Assembly (NCBI GenBank): GCA_947632005.1
Contig: CANRNU010000019.1
Coordinates: 1 to 42,025 of the forward strand
Source of the DNA: an uncultured Oscillospiraceae bacterium
GTDB lineage: Bacteria; Bacillota; Clostridia; Oscillospirales; Oscillospiraceae
Direction: 5' to 3'
Length of the DNA: 42,025 nt
Shown here: positions 7,560 through 15,224 of the stretch, in pieces
Layout of the letters: each line of letters starts with the position of its first letter
Numbering within the stretch: position 1 is the first letter of the stretch
Translations under genes and position numbers: made by a program
Notes under the pieces: model-generated
The model's database searches: none
Told to the model about the DNA's origin: nothing
The model's input: the letters and a program-made list of their open reading frames with translations, nothing else

Positions 7560-9370
7560 GTGGTGAAGACCTCCTTGTCCTGAAGTTTTCCGGTATAGCC
7601 CAGGGTGAACATGGGGCTGAAGGCATAGCCCTCCCGGACATAGCCCTCCTTGTCCGCTCCGACGCAGGCCATGGACACCTTTGTCCGAATGGGCGGCAGC
7701 GTGCAGCTGACCGTGTCCGCGCCGGGCAGCGCCGCCTCCCGGCACCGGTAGGCGTACGGGATGACCTCTTTTTTCTCCCCGGCCTCCACCGCCAGGGTGA
7801 GACCGGTCATGTCCTCCGGGTACTCGGTGGTGCCGTAGCAGGCCACCATGTATTCGTTTACCGTCACCTCCGCCCCGGGGTCGCTCATGGAGAGCACCCG
7901 CCGCTCGGTCCGGATCCTGCCGGTCCCCTCCGGGAAGGCGATGACCGTCTGGATGCGGACGGTGAGGTCGGAGAACTCCACCTCCACCGGGTCCAGCGTC
8001 AGCACACGCTCGCCGTTGTCCTGGGAGAAATGGGCGTGGGTCCGGCACAGGCACAGGTCCACCTCCTCGCCGTTGTGGCAGATCTTGGCGCTGCGGATGG
8101 TGCCCTCTCCGGCGTAATGGGTAAAGTATCCCGCCCGGTATTTCTCCTGGATGAGGAAGGGGTAGCTGGCGTCCTGGACGTGGGGCGTGCCGATGCCCAC
8201 GGGCCATTCGAGCTTCGCCGCGTAGGGGCGGAGGTCCACGATGGCCCCGCCCTGGTCCATGTTGACACACACGCGCATATAGGGGTCGCAGTACCAGAAA
8301 AGCTGCTTCTGGCTGCCGTAGAGGATGTCCCGCCACAGGGCGCATTCCGGCTCCGTGTAGTGCTTTTTCTGCCGGTAGTAGTCGGCGAACTCGCCCATGG
8401 TCATGTCCAGGAGCTTGCCCTCTTTTTTCAGCTTCCCATAGTAGGCGCAGCCGTCCTCATAGGACTTTTTCAGCAGCTCATAGGGCGCCTCCCACCGGCC
8501 CATTTTATTCATCCAGCCGGGTCCCACGAACATCATGTTGTAGGCGTAGCCGTTGTTGAAGCTGGCCAGGTGCCGGTATTGGTCGATGAGGTTGTAAAGG
8601 TAGGGGTATTCCCAGGTGTCCGTGTCGTAGATCATGCCCCGGAGGACGTTCTGGGGATGGGTGCCGAAGTTGGAGCCGTTGCCGTCGTAGCAGGCCAGCA
8701 GATCCCGGCTCAGGTGGGGAATGGCCACGATGCCGCTGTCCTCCGCCTCGTTGGCGGCGGGGGCGTGGGTGTTCTGCTTCGAGGGGATCCAGGGCGCCCA
8801 GGGACCGCCGTCCATCAGGGTGTACCAGGAGTTGTTGCAGGTGTGATATGCCTTGGGGCCCTCCTCCCAGCAGGTGGCGATGGCGCACCGGACAGAGGGA
8901 TACTCCGCCTTGATGAAGTTGATCAGGTCCGCATCCATATAATAGGAGCCGGTGGACGTGGGATAAAAGCCGAACCGCTCGTGGAATTTCCCGAACACGT
9001 CCCGGACGATGGCCTTCTTTTCCTCCATGGGGAACATCCAGATGCAGAAATCCTTGGTTCGGTACTTCTCCCGGAACTGCTCGCAGGGCAGTCCCAGCAG
9101 GCTCAGGCCGATCTCGTCCCCGTATACGGCATGGTGCTCCTTGGCGATGGCCACCGCCTCGTCGTTGAAGAGACTGGCATAGGTCATATGGATGGTGGTC
9201 TTAAGGCCGTTTTTGTGGGCGATCTCCTGTTGGGTCTTGAAAATATCCAGGCTCTCGGTTAAAAGAGCCTTTCGCCCGATGTCCTCGGCCTTGCCCTGGC
9301 CGGTGATCTTTTCGGCGTATTCCGGGACCATCTCCGGGCGGTGGATGATGTTGATGATAAATTGGTCCAT
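7532..9370 (-). CDS. Uncharacterised 612-aa protein, possible deacetylase/GH57-like barrel plus beta domain
   Basis: I do not recognise a named enzyme here. The N-terminal half (residues about 1-330) looks like an alpha/beta barrel of the glycoside hydrolase/deacetylase type: 'TTIHMTYASL', 'GDEIGLSLLGL', 'FYPTSTGSYYMDADLI' and repeated Trp/Tyr-rich segments (WYTLMDGGPWAPW). The C-terminal part (about 400-612) is beta-rich and may be a substrate-binding domain. It may belong to the uncharacterised DUF3863/DUF3864-type group; I could not check this. No signal peptide is seen. The start at ATG 9370 is preferred over ATG 9403 because GGAGAGGAGG lies upstream at a usable distance. A consensus promoter lies at 9438-9466. 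Operon partners (zinc ribbon, GH53) suggest carbohydrate metabolism. Confidence 0.6.
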   Translation of the reverse strand: MDQFIINIIHRPEMVPEYAEKITGQGKAEDIGRKALLTESLDIFKTQQEIAHKNGLKTTIHMTYASLFNDEAVAIAKEHHAVYGDEIGLSLLGLPCEQFREKYRTKDFCIWMFPMEEKKAIVRDVFGKFHERFGFYPTSTGSYYMDADLINFIKAEYPSVRCAIATCWEEGPKAYHTCNNSWYTLMDGGPWAPWIPSKQNTHAPAANEAEDSGIVAIPHLSRDLLACYDGNGSNFGTHPQNVLRGMIYDTDTWEYPYLYNLIDQYRHLASFNNGYAYNMMFVGPGWMNKMGRWEAPYELLKKSYEDGCAYYGKLKKEGKLLDMTMGEFADYYRQKKHYTEPECALWRDILYGSQKQLFWYCDPYMRVCVNMDQGGAIVDLRPYAAKLEWPVGIGTPHVQDASYPFLIQEKYRAGYFTHYAGEGTIRSAKICHNGEEVDLCLCRTHAHFSQDNGERVLTLDPVEVEFSDLTVRIQTVIAFPEGTGRIRTERRVLSMSDPGAEVTVNEYMVACYGTTEYPEDMTGLTLAVEAGEKKEVIPYAYRCREAALPGADTVSCTLPPIRTKVSMACVGADKEGYVREGYAFSPMFTLGYTGKLQDKEVFTTWLKLERAD

Positions 9371-9437
9371 GGGCGCGCAGCGCCTCCTCTCCGGCAAAAA
9401 CATTCATGGGGAAGCCGCCCTCGGACGGCTTGTCTGC

Positions 9438-9466
9438 AATATATCTCCTTTTGGGAAAAGTGTCAA
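9438..9466 (-). promoter_or_regulatory. Sigma-A promoter for the GH53 operon
   Basis: On the minus strand, TTGACA (9466-9461) and TATATT (9443-9438) are separated by exactly 17 bp. Predicted start is near 9431, about 60 nt upstream of ATG 9370. This drives the 612-aa protein, the zinc ribbon and the galactanase. Confidence 0.75.
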
Positions 9467-9499
9467 CCCTCTTGAACGGGCGCTGCATACCGGCAGCAC

Positions 9500-9550
9500 A
9501 AAGCGCATCCCCGGAGCCGAAGGGCCCCGGGGATGCGCTTTATTTTTTTG
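9500..9550. terminator. Strong hairpin between the IclR gene and the GH53 operon
   Basis: A perfect 15-bp stem (9500-9514 with 9527-9541) and a 12-nt loop are followed on the plus strand by a run of seven T (9543-9549). It lies downstream of the minus-strand IclR gene, where the 3' tail on that strand is only TTT. The T tract faces the opposite way, so it terminates IclR transcripts only weakly, or mainly blocks rightward antisense transcription. Confidence 0.6.
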
Positions 9551-9579
9551 TCTTGGCAGCTTCCCCCAGAGGGGGCGCC

Positions 9580-10365
9580 TCACACCTGATAGCCGAGCTG
9601 ACGGGAGATGCGGTCGGCCGCCTCGTTCAGGCACTGGAGGGTGTGGGCCCGCTTCTCCGCCGTGACCCGCACCGAGGGCATGCTGACGCTGATGCCGGCC
9701 ACGATCTCGCCGGTATAGTCCCGCACGGCCATGGCCATGCAGTACAGTCCCAGGCAGTATTCCTCGTTGTCCACCGCGTAACCCCGCTGGCGGATGATGC
9801 GCTCATCCTTCAGGAGGGCGTCCACGGTGGAGATGGTGTTGGGCGTATAAGTCGGCAGCTCGTTTTTCCCGTCAAAAAGCGAGCGTATCTGGCTGGCGTT
9901 CCACTCGCTGAGCATCATCTTGCCCAGCGCGGTGGCATGGATGGCCTCGTATTCGCCGGGGTTGATGTTGACCCGCAGGTGGTCCCGAACGCCTTCGATC
10001 TTGGAGATGATGACCACCTCGCCCCGCTTGAGCATGCCGAGATTGACCGTCTCGTGGGTCTCGTGGCTGAGGTCCATCAAATAATTCTGGTTGATGTCGA
10101 ACAGCTGGTTTTGCAGGGGAATGACCTGTCCGATCTTATACAGCTCCCAGCCCAGCTTATACCGCTTTGTCTCCGGGTCTTTCTCTACGTAGCCGTAAAA
10201 CTGGAGGGTGTCGAGCAGCCGGTGCACGGTGCTCTTTCCGATACCGAGGAACTGGCTCAGCTCGCTGATGCTGTCGCCTCGGTTGCCTGTGTCCTGGGAA
10301 AGGTGGTTGATGATATCAATGGCCTTTGCAACGGTCTTAACAGGATATTTTGGTTCCTGCATCAT
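9580..10365 (-). CDS. IclR-family transcriptional regulator
   Basis: This 261-residue protein has the two-domain IclR layout. The N-terminal winged helix-turn-helix spans about residues 10-70 (VKTVAKAIDIINHL, then ISELSQFLGIGKSTVHRLLD). The C-terminal effector-binding domain includes NPGEYEAIHATALGKMML and CLGLYCMAMAVRDYTGEIVAGISVS. IclR proteins usually bind small carboxylic or aromatic acids and control nearby catabolic genes. The start ATG 10365 follows AAGGGGG at about 10 nt; ATG 10362 is next to it. It lies directly downstream of ammonia-lyase copy 1 on the same strand, separated by a terminator-like hairpin. A matching 17-bp palindrome in front of two catabolic operons (11233-11249 and 17176-17192) is a candidate binding site, but this link is inference. 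Confidence 0.92.
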   Translation of the reverse strand: MMQEPKYPVKTVAKAIDIINHLSQDTGNRGDSISELSQFLGIGKSTVHRLLDTLQFYGYVEKDPETKRYKLGWELYKIGQVIPLQNQLFDINQNYLMDLSHETHETVNLGMLKRGEVVIISKIEGVRDHLRVNINPGEYEAIHATALGKMMLSEWNASQIRSLFDGKNELPTYTPNTISTVDALLKDERIIRQRGYAVDNEEYCLGLYCMAMAVRDYTGEIVAGISVSMPSVRVTAEKRAHTLQCLNEAADRISRQLGYQV

Positions 10366-10430
10366 AAATGTAAAACCCCCTTAGCGATCACGATTTGCGC
10401 AAAAGACCGGCCGGCCCGCCGTTTGCCCTA

Positions 10431-10473
10431 TCAAAAAATGTCTGAGACCCGAAAAGGCGCAGACATTTTTTGA
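10431..10473. terminator. Intrinsic terminator after ammonia-lyase copy 1
   Basis: A perfect 14-bp inverted repeat (10431-10444 with 10460-10473) has a 15-nt loop and a run of six T (six A on the other arm) within the stem. It lies between the stop of ammonia-lyase copy 1 (10496) and the IclR gene (10365). The shape suits a terminator on either strand. Confidence 0.65.
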
Positions 10474-10493
10474 CGATATGGGACAGTGCCGGT

Positions 10494-10931
10494 TCTCAGC
10501 GGACCTGGAACTTGGGGTCGCCGGCCTCGGGGCGCTGAAGCTCCTTCTTGACCATCAGGGTGCCGGTGCCGTAAGCGCACAGGATGGGTTCGGGATAGAC
10601 GTCGGCGGCGGAGTCGGCCAGACCCTTGGAGCCGTCACGGTCGGCCAGACCCATGACCTTGTGAGCCTCGAAGTGGCAGGTCAGGGAGGTGTTGCCCACC
10701 TTCTCGATCCAGCCGGAATACTCCATCCAGTCGCCGGCGTACACGGGAGCCGTGTAGCGGACCTCGGAGTAGCCGACGAACAGGCTCTCATCGCCGAACA
10801 GGCGGATGGCCAGTTCTGTGCCCACATCGCCCCAGGCGGTCACGATGTGCGCGCCCTCCACCAGCTGGCCGGCGTAGTGGGCGTCCGCAGCGGACATACG
10901 ATAACGCAGGGTAACTTTTTCTCCGATCATG
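10494..10931 (-). repeat. 438-bp exact direct repeat, copy A (contains ammonia-lyase copy 1)
   Basis: By direct comparison this block is identical to 33630-34067, including all synonymous positions. The identity starts two bases before the stop codon and ends one base after the start codon; flanks differ at once on both sides. Both copies are on the minus strand. Confidence 0.93.
10496..10930 (-). CDS. Beta-aminoacyl-CoA ammonia-lyase (beta-alanyl-CoA / 3-aminobutyryl-CoA type), copy 1
   Basis: This 144-residue single hotdog-fold protein removes ammonia from a 3-aminoacyl-CoA to give the 2-enoyl-CoA (beta-alanyl-CoA to acrylyl-CoA, or 3-aminobutyryl-CoA to crotonyl-CoA). Recognition rests on the family string MSAADAHYAGQLVEGAHIV, then WGDVGTEL, SLFVGY, TAPVYAGDWMEY and GWIEKVGN, which I recall closely from Clostridium propionicum beta-alanyl-CoA ammonia-lyase; the later DSAADVYPEPILC segment resembles the lysine-pathway Kal enzymes. 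Substrate is therefore one of these or a methyl-branched relative. ATG 10930 follows AGGAGG by nine bases. A perfect TTGACA-17-TATAAT promoter (11091-11119) gives a leader of about 150 nt containing a hairpin at 10966-10991. An identical gene lies at 33632-34066. Confidence 0.85.
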   Translation of the reverse strand: MIGEKVTLRYRMSAADAHYAGQLVEGAHIVTAWGDVGTELAIRLFGDESLFVGYSEVRYTAPVYAGDWMEYSGWIEKVGNTSLTCHFEAHKVMGLADRDGSKGLADSAADVYPEPILCAYGTGTLMVKKELQRPEAGDPKFQVR

Positions 10932-11090
10932 GTTGTGTTCCTCCTAAAATTGTTATTTTGATCTTCTGACCCCACAAAAAAGGGGGGTCAGGGGGTCAGG
11001 GCCGACGGGAAAGCGTTCTGTTTATAGGAGGAAACATCCCTATATTCAGAAAGACGTTCCAATTACGAGGAAAATCGCCCTAACAACCGC

Positions 11091-11119
11091 ATTATATCAG
11101 GAACGATACCCCTTGTCAA
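11091..11119 (-). promoter_or_regulatory. Perfect-consensus promoter for ammonia-lyase copy 1
   Basis: On the minus strand, TTGACA (11119-11114) and TATAAT (11096-11091) are separated by exactly 17 bp, matching the sigma-A consensus at all 12 positions. It reads toward ammonia-lyase copy 1. The 499-bp gap 10931-11429 otherwise holds the divergent promoter, operators and leader listed separately. Confidence 0.85.
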
Positions 11120-11232
11120 CAACCCCCTGCAAGAAAAAACTTTCGGGAAATCTCCCGCTTTGTTGTAGAAATTGTCAGATTTGCCCCGCGCTCTCCCGGA
11201 GAATTCCAGAAATCTGCCGACCCACGGCTAGG

Positions 11233-11249
11233 ATTCTAAATAATAGAAT
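11233..11249. promoter_or_regulatory. Candidate operator, palindrome A
   Basis: ATTCTA-AATAA-TAGAAT is a perfect 6-bp inverted repeat with a 5-bp spacer, ending 13 bp before the -35 box of the ferredoxin-operon promoter (centre near -57). The same 17-mer with one change occurs at 17176-17192 in front of the PreA-like gene. IclR-family sites are often AT-rich palindromes of this size, so the adjacent IclR regulator is the obvious candidate. Confidence 0.55.
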
Positions 11250-11262
11250 ATTCTTCTGCATA

Positions 11263-11291
11263 TTGACAATGTCGAAAGACGGTGTTACAAT
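11263..11291 (+). promoter_or_regulatory. Sigma-A promoter for the ferredoxin/oxidoreductase operon
   Basis: TTGACA at 11263-11268 and TACAAT at 11286-11291 are separated by exactly 17 bp. Predicted start is near 11298, leaving a leader of about 130 nt before the ferredoxin gene. It is divergent from the promoter of ammonia-lyase copy 1. Confidence 0.78.
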
Positions 11292-11307
11292 GACCCCAAC
11301 AAAACGG

Positions 11308-11321
11308 CGGTGATATCACCG
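11308..11321. promoter_or_regulatory. 14-bp perfect palindrome just downstream of the start site
   Basis: CGGTGATATCACCG is self-complementary and lies about 10-24 bases after the predicted transcription start. That position suits a repressor operator; no cognate regulator can be assigned. Confidence 0.45.
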
Positions 11322-11334
11322 GAAAAGAGGTCAT

Positions 11335-11375
11335 AAAAGCGCGTATCCATGTTCGAGTGTTGGAGGGCGCTTTTT
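11335..11375 (+). terminator. Possible attenuator hairpin in the ferredoxin-operon leader
   Basis: AAAAGCGC (11335-11342) pairs with GCGCTTTT (11367-11374) across a 24-nt loop and is followed by a further T. The T run suggests conditional transcription termination in the leader. The long loop makes this uncertain. Confidence 0.4.
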
Positions 11376-11429
11376 GCATTTGTTTTCCGATGGCGCCGTA
11401 ACAATACAGGATTGTTTAGGAGTGAGTGT

Positions 11430-11645
11430 ATGGTTGGCGCAAAAGGCAGGGTCATAATTGACTTTGATCGCTGCAAAGAATGTGGTTACTGTATCCGATT
11501 TTGTCCGAAGGGCGTCCTCACGAAGGGACAGCGGATCAACAAGAGCGGTTATTACCCGCCGGTGGCGGGGGAGGGCTGTATTGGCTGCGCCACCTGCGCA
11601 CGGGTCTGTCCCGATACGGCGATCTCTGTTTATCGAGAGGAGTGA
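11430..11645 (+). CDS. korD: 2-oxoacid:ferredoxin oxidoreductase delta subunit (2[4Fe-4S] ferredoxin)
   Basis: This 71-residue ferredoxin carries two classic [4Fe-4S] motifs: CKECGYCIRFCP (residues 15-26) and CIGCATCARVCP (residues 50-61). It is the electron-transfer subunit of the oxidoreductase encoded by the next three genes, passing electrons from 2-oxoacid oxidation to soluble ferredoxin. The start ATG 11430 is supported by TAGGAGTGAG just upstream; more distant upstream starts lack a ribosome binding site. It is the first gene of the operon, 11 bases before the alpha subunit. Confidence 0.9.
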   Translation: MVGAKGRVIIDFDRCKECGYCIRFCPKGVLTKGQRINKSGYYPPVAGEGCIGCATCARVCPDTAISVYREE

Positions 11646-11656
11646 GGCAGATACAT

Positions 11657-12712
11657 ATGGGCGAGAAAGTATTTATGCAGGGGAATCAGGCCATGGCGGA
11701 ATCCGCCATCCGGGCCGGCTGTAAGCTGTTTTTCGGCTACCCCATCACCCCCTCCAGCGAGATCCCGGAGTACTATGCCAAGGCCATGCGGGAACGGCCG
11801 GAGGAGAACATCGTGTTCATCCAGGCGGAGACGGAGATCGCCGCGTTCAATATGGTGGCAGGCGCGGTAGCCGCCGGGCACCGGGCTATGACGGCCACGT
11901 CCGGACCGGGCTTCAGCCTGGGCCAGGAGACCTTGTCCTATATGGCGGCAGCCGATCTGCCGGCGGTCGTGGTGGAGGTCATGCGGGCAGGGCCCGCCGA
12001 CGGAGAGATCCTGGCGGCCCAGGGCGACTATTTTCAGGCGGTCAAGGGCGGCGGCCACGGGGACTACAACAACCTGGTCCTGGCGCCCTATTCCGTGCAG
12101 GAGCTCTGCGAGATGATCCAGGAGAGCTTCGTGCTGGCGGAAAAGTATCACAATCCGGTCATCGTTCTCAGCGACGCCACCATCGCCAAGATGCGGGAGT
12201 CGGTGGAGCTGCCCGGATATACCCAGGTCCCTGTGCCGGCGGAGCAGTACAACGCTCTGCGGGGCTGCGGGGACAGCGAGCCCCACAAGATCATCACCTG
12301 CGGGAACGGCCCGGTGCAGTGGGGCCGGTTCAACGAGCGCCTGCAGGAGAAGTTCCGGCGCATCCGGGAGAACGAGGCCCGGTATGCGGCGCAGAACCTG
12401 GAGGACGCGGACATCATCCTGGTGGCGTACGGCTCCATGGCGCGGGTATGCGAGAGCGCGATGCGCATGGCCCGGGAGGAGGGCATCCGGGTGGGCATGA
12501 TACGGCCTATCACCCTCTGGCCCTTCCCGGAGAAGGCGTTCGCGGGCATCACAGGCAAGAAGTTCCTGGTCTGTGAGCTCAGCGCGGGACAGATGGTAGA
12601 GGACGTGAAGCTGTCGGTGGAAGACAAGCGGGATGTGACCTTCTTTGGAAGACTGGGCGGCTCGACGCCCAGCCCCAAGGAGATCATGGAACAGATTCGG
12701 AAGTTGAGGTGA
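11657..12712 (+). CDS. korA: 2-oxoacid:ferredoxin oxidoreductase alpha subunit
   Basis: This 351-residue subunit contains the pyrimidine-binding and transketolase-like domains of a KGOR/VOR-type enzyme that oxidatively decarboxylates a 2-oxoacid to an acyl-CoA, reducing ferredoxin. Family marks are GNQAMAESAIRAGCKLFFGYP near the N-terminus, EIPEYYA, and TATSGPGFSLGQE around residue 80. The C-terminal half (from about 250) carries the transketolase C-terminal-like domain (VAYGSMARV, GMIRPITLWPFP). ATG 11657 follows GAGAGGAGTGAGG. The stop overlaps the GTG start of the beta gene by four bases. The exact substrate (2-oxoglutarate, 2-oxoisovalerate, 2-oxobutyrate or another) cannot be read from sequence. 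Confidence 0.9.
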   Translation: MGEKVFMQGNQAMAESAIRAGCKLFFGYPITPSSEIPEYYAKAMRERPEENIVFIQAETEIAAFNMVAGAVAAGHRAMTATSGPGFSLGQETLSYMAAADLPAVVVEVMRAGPADGEILAAQGDYFQAVKGGGHGDYNNLVLAPYSVQELCEMIQESFVLAEKYHNPVIVLSDATIAKMRESVELPGYTQVPVPAEQYNALRGCGDSEPHKIITCGNGPVQWGRFNERLQEKFRRIRENEARYAAQNLEDADIILVAYGSMARVCESAMRMAREEGIRVGMIRPITLWPFPEKAFAGITGKKFLVCELSAGQMVEDVKLSVEDKRDVTFFGRLGGSTPSPKEIMEQIRKLR

Positions 12713-13473
12713 GTGACGTGAAGGTTGTATATGAAAGGCCGAAGATCTTCACAGATGCGATGACAACCTATTGCGGCGGCTGCGGACACGGCATCGTGGG
12801 CAAGCTCATCGCGGAACTCATCGATGAGATGCATCTGCAGGACAAGGGCATCATGGTCTGGCCCATCGGCTGCTCCTGCCTGTCGGACCGGTACTATAAG
12901 ATGGATATGATGATGGCCCTGCACGGCAGGGCTCCTGCCGTTGCCACCGGCATCAAACGGGCGGAGCCCGACAAGCTGGTGATGGTCTATCAGGGCGACG
13001 GCGACCTGGTGTCCGAGGGCATGGCGGAGATCATGCACGCGGGCATCCGGGGGGAGAAATTCTCCGTGATCTTTATCAACAACGCCATTTACGGCATGAC
13101 CGGCGCCCAGATGGCCCCCACCACCCTTATGGGCCAGCGGGCGTCCACCGCGCCGACAGGCCGGATGGCGGACAACTCCGGCTACCCGGTGCGCATGGCG
13201 GAGATCATGGCGATGCTTCCGGGCGTGGTATACAGCGAGCGGGTGACGGTGAACAGCCCCGCCCGCATCATGGCATGCAAAAAAGCCATCCGCAAGGCAT
13301 TTGAACTGCAGATGTCCGGCAAGGGCCTGGGATTCGTGGAGGTGCTGAGCCCCTGCCCCACGGGCTGGAGCATGTCTCCGGTCAAGTGCCTGGACTGGAT
13401 CGACGAGAAGATGCTGGACGTCTATCCCCTGGGGGTCATCAAGGACGCGGAAAAGGAGGGCGGAGAGAGTTGA
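12709..13473 (+). CDS. korB: 2-oxoacid:ferredoxin oxidoreductase beta subunit (TPP-binding)
   Basis: This 254-residue subunit binds thiamine pyrophosphate: the signature GDGDLVSEGMAEIMHAG with the downstream FINNAIYGMTGAQ segment is at about residues 102-130. Cysteines in YCGGCGHG (residues about 20-27) and CSCL are those that usually hold the proximal [4Fe-4S] cluster. The start is GTG 12709, sharing GTGA with the alpha stop; the stop is likewise shared with the gamma start. Strict overlaps through alpha-beta-gamma imply coupled translation of a stoichiometric complex. Confidence 0.9.
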   Translation: MSDVKVVYERPKIFTDAMTTYCGGCGHGIVGKLIAELIDEMHLQDKGIMVWPIGCSCLSDRYYKMDMMMALHGRAPAVATGIKRAEPDKLVMVYQGDGDLVSEGMAEIMHAGIRGEKFSVIFINNAIYGMTGAQMAPTTLMGQRASTAPTGRMADNSGYPVRMAEIMAMLPGVVYSERVTVNSPARIMACKKAIRKAFELQMSGKGLGFVEVLSPCPTGWSMSPVKCLDWIDEKMLDVYPLGVIKDAEKEGGES

Positions 13474-14000
13474 AGCAGGAACTGCTGTTTTCCGGCGTGG
13501 GCGGCCAGGGGATCATCACCCTGGGCGAGGCCCTCTGTGACGCGGCCATCAAGGCCGGGTTCAACGTGACGTTCGTCCCCTTTTACGGCCAGGAGAAACG
13601 GGGCGGCAAGACCATGTGCAACATCGTCATCTCCGACCAGGTGGAGAGCCCCATCATCTCCGGCACGGACCTGATGCTGATCATGGATGAGCAGTCCCTG
13701 AGCGACTATCAGGACCTGATGTACGACAGCGGCACCCTTGTCATCAACAGCTCCATGGTGGAGAAAGAGCCCGTGTGCCGGTGTGCCGACATCCGGAAGG
13801 TCCCCTTTTACGACATCGCCCAGCAGCTGGGCAATTCCAAAACATCCAATATCGTGGCGCTGGGCTACCTGGCCCGGCTGCTGCCTATGGTCCCTTACGA
13901 CCTTATCGCCGCGGAGGTGGAGAAATCCTTCGCCGCGAAGCCAAAGCTGATCCCTCTGAACCTGGAAGCCCTGCGGAAGGGCTATGAACTGGAGAGCTGA
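13470..14000 (+). CDS. korC: 2-oxoacid:ferredoxin oxidoreductase gamma subunit
   Basis: This 176-residue gamma subunit is recognisable from LLFSGVGGQGIITLGEAL at its N-terminus and the YGQEKRGGKTMCNIVIS segment at about residues 40-56, typical of the POR/KOR gamma domain. The start is TTG 13470, overlapping the beta stop as TTGA, with AAAGGAGGGCGGAGAG upstream; an apparent upstream ATG in this frame falls inside the beta gene and is not needed. It completes a four-subunit delta-alpha-beta-gamma enzyme. A 60-bp gap separates it from the acyl-CoA dehydrogenase gene. Confidence 0.9.
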   Translation: MKQELLFSGVGGQGIITLGEALCDAAIKAGFNVTFVPFYGQEKRGGKTMCNIVISDQVESPIISGTDLMLIMDEQSLSDYQDLMYDSGTLVINSSMVEKEPVCRCADIRKVPFYDIAQQLGNSKTSNIVALGYLARLLPMVPYDLIAAEVEKSFAAKPKLIPLNLEALRKGYELES

Positions 14001-14060
14001 CCTGCCTGAAGCGCAGGGATGCAAACACACGAAATAACACGATCGAATCGGGAGGTTACC

Positions 14061-15209
14061 ATGGATTTCAAACTGGACAAGGCGCATCAGTTGCAGCAAG
14101 AGCTGTTCCGGAACTTTGCGGAGACGGAGATCCGGCCCATAGCGAAGGAGATGGACGAGAACGAGGCGCTGGACCTGGATATGCTGAAGAAGGCGGCGAA
14201 GTACGGACTGTTCGGCATACCGTACAGCAAGGAGTACGGCGGCGCGGGTTCGGACACTCTGGCCTACACGCTGTGCATGGAGGAGATCTCCAAGGTAGAC
14301 GCCAGCACGGGCGTCACCATCTCCGTACATACCTCCCTGTGCTGCTCCTGCATCAACAACTTCGGCACGGAGGAGCAGAAGCAGACCTATCTGCGTCCCC
14401 TGGTGGACGGCAGCAAGTTTGGCTGCTTTGGCCTGACGGAGACCAACGCGGGCTCCGATGTGCAGGGCGCCCAGACCACCGCGGTGAAGGACGGGGACGA
14501 CTGGATCATCAACGGCTCCAAGATCTTCACCACCAACTCGGGCTTTGCGGACACCTGCATTCTGTTCGCGCTGACGGACCGGACGGTGCCGGCTTCCAAG
14601 GGTCTGACGGCCTTCATCGTGGACCTGAAGAACACCCCGGGCATCACGGTGAGCGACAACATCGAGCGGATGGGCATCCGAGCGGCCAGCAACTGCATCG
14701 TGACGTATGAGAACGTGCGCGTGACGCCGGACCGTGTGCTTGGGCCTCTCGGGAAGGGCTTCAAGATCGCCATGACGGCGCTGGACACGGGACGAATCGG
14801 CATCGCGGCGCAGGCGCTGGGCATCGCCCAGGGCGCCCTCAACGAGGCCATCAAGTACGGCAAGGAGCGCAAGCAGTTCGGCAAGCCCATCAATGCCTTC
14901 CAGAACACCCAGTTCAAGATGGCGGAGCTGCAGACGAAGATCGACGCGGCGCGGCTGATGGTGTGGCGCGCGGCGTGTGCGGAAGACAACCATGAGCCTT
15001 ATGGGCCTCTGGCAGCCATGGCGAAGCTGATGGCGTCGGACGTGGCCAACCAGGTGACGCGGGAGTGCGTGCAGTTCATGGGCGGCTACGGCTACTGCCG
15101 AGAGTACCCGGTGGAGCGGATGATGCGCGACGCGAAGATCACCGAGATCTACGAGGGGACCAGCGAGGTCATGAAGATGGTCATCTCCGGGTCCATGAAG
15201 CTGAAGTAA
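14061..15209 (+). CDS. Acyl-CoA dehydrogenase (short-chain, butyryl/acryloyl-CoA reductase type)
   Basis: This 382-residue FAD flavoprotein has the usual alpha-beta-alpha acyl-CoA dehydrogenase layout. Visible motifs are FGLTETNAGSDVQG (about 124-137), WIINGSKIFTTNS, ERKQFGKPI near 275 and the C-terminal IYEGTSEV, whose catalytic base is E365. With EtfAB encoded next, it most likely runs as an enoyl-CoA reductase, e.g. crotonyl-CoA to butyryl-CoA or, given the neighbouring ammonia-lyase, acrylyl-CoA to propionyl-CoA. ATG 14061 follows GGGAGG; an in-frame upstream ATG (14019) lacks a ribosome binding site. Substrate length is not determinable by eye. Confidence 0.9.
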   Translation: MDFKLDKAHQLQQELFRNFAETEIRPIAKEMDENEALDLDMLKKAAKYGLFGIPYSKEYGGAGSDTLAYTLCMEEISKVDASTGVTISVHTSLCCSCINNFGTEEQKQTYLRPLVDGSKFGCFGLTETNAGSDVQGAQTTAVKDGDDWIINGSKIFTTNSGFADTCILFALTDRTVPASKGLTAFIVDLKNTPGITVSDNIERMGIRAASNCIVTYENVRVTPDRVLGPLGKGFKIAMTALDTGRIGIAAQALGIAQGALNEAIKYGKERKQFGKPINAFQNTQFKMAELQTKIDAARLMVWRAACAEDNHEPYGPLAAMAKLMASDVANQVTRECVQFMGGYGYCREYPVERMMRDAKITEIYEGTSEVMKMVISGSMKLK

Positions 15210-15224
15210 GAGGGAGGAAGAAGA

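Noticed and set aside
10496-10930. Lysine fermentation (3-aminobutyryl-CoA ammonia-lyase role) as the main explanation
   Set aside because: No lysine aminomutases, 3,5-diaminohexanoate dehydrogenase or 3-keto-5-aminohexanoate cleavage enzyme is visible in the window; the ureide genes fit better. It remains possible that those genes lie elsewhere.
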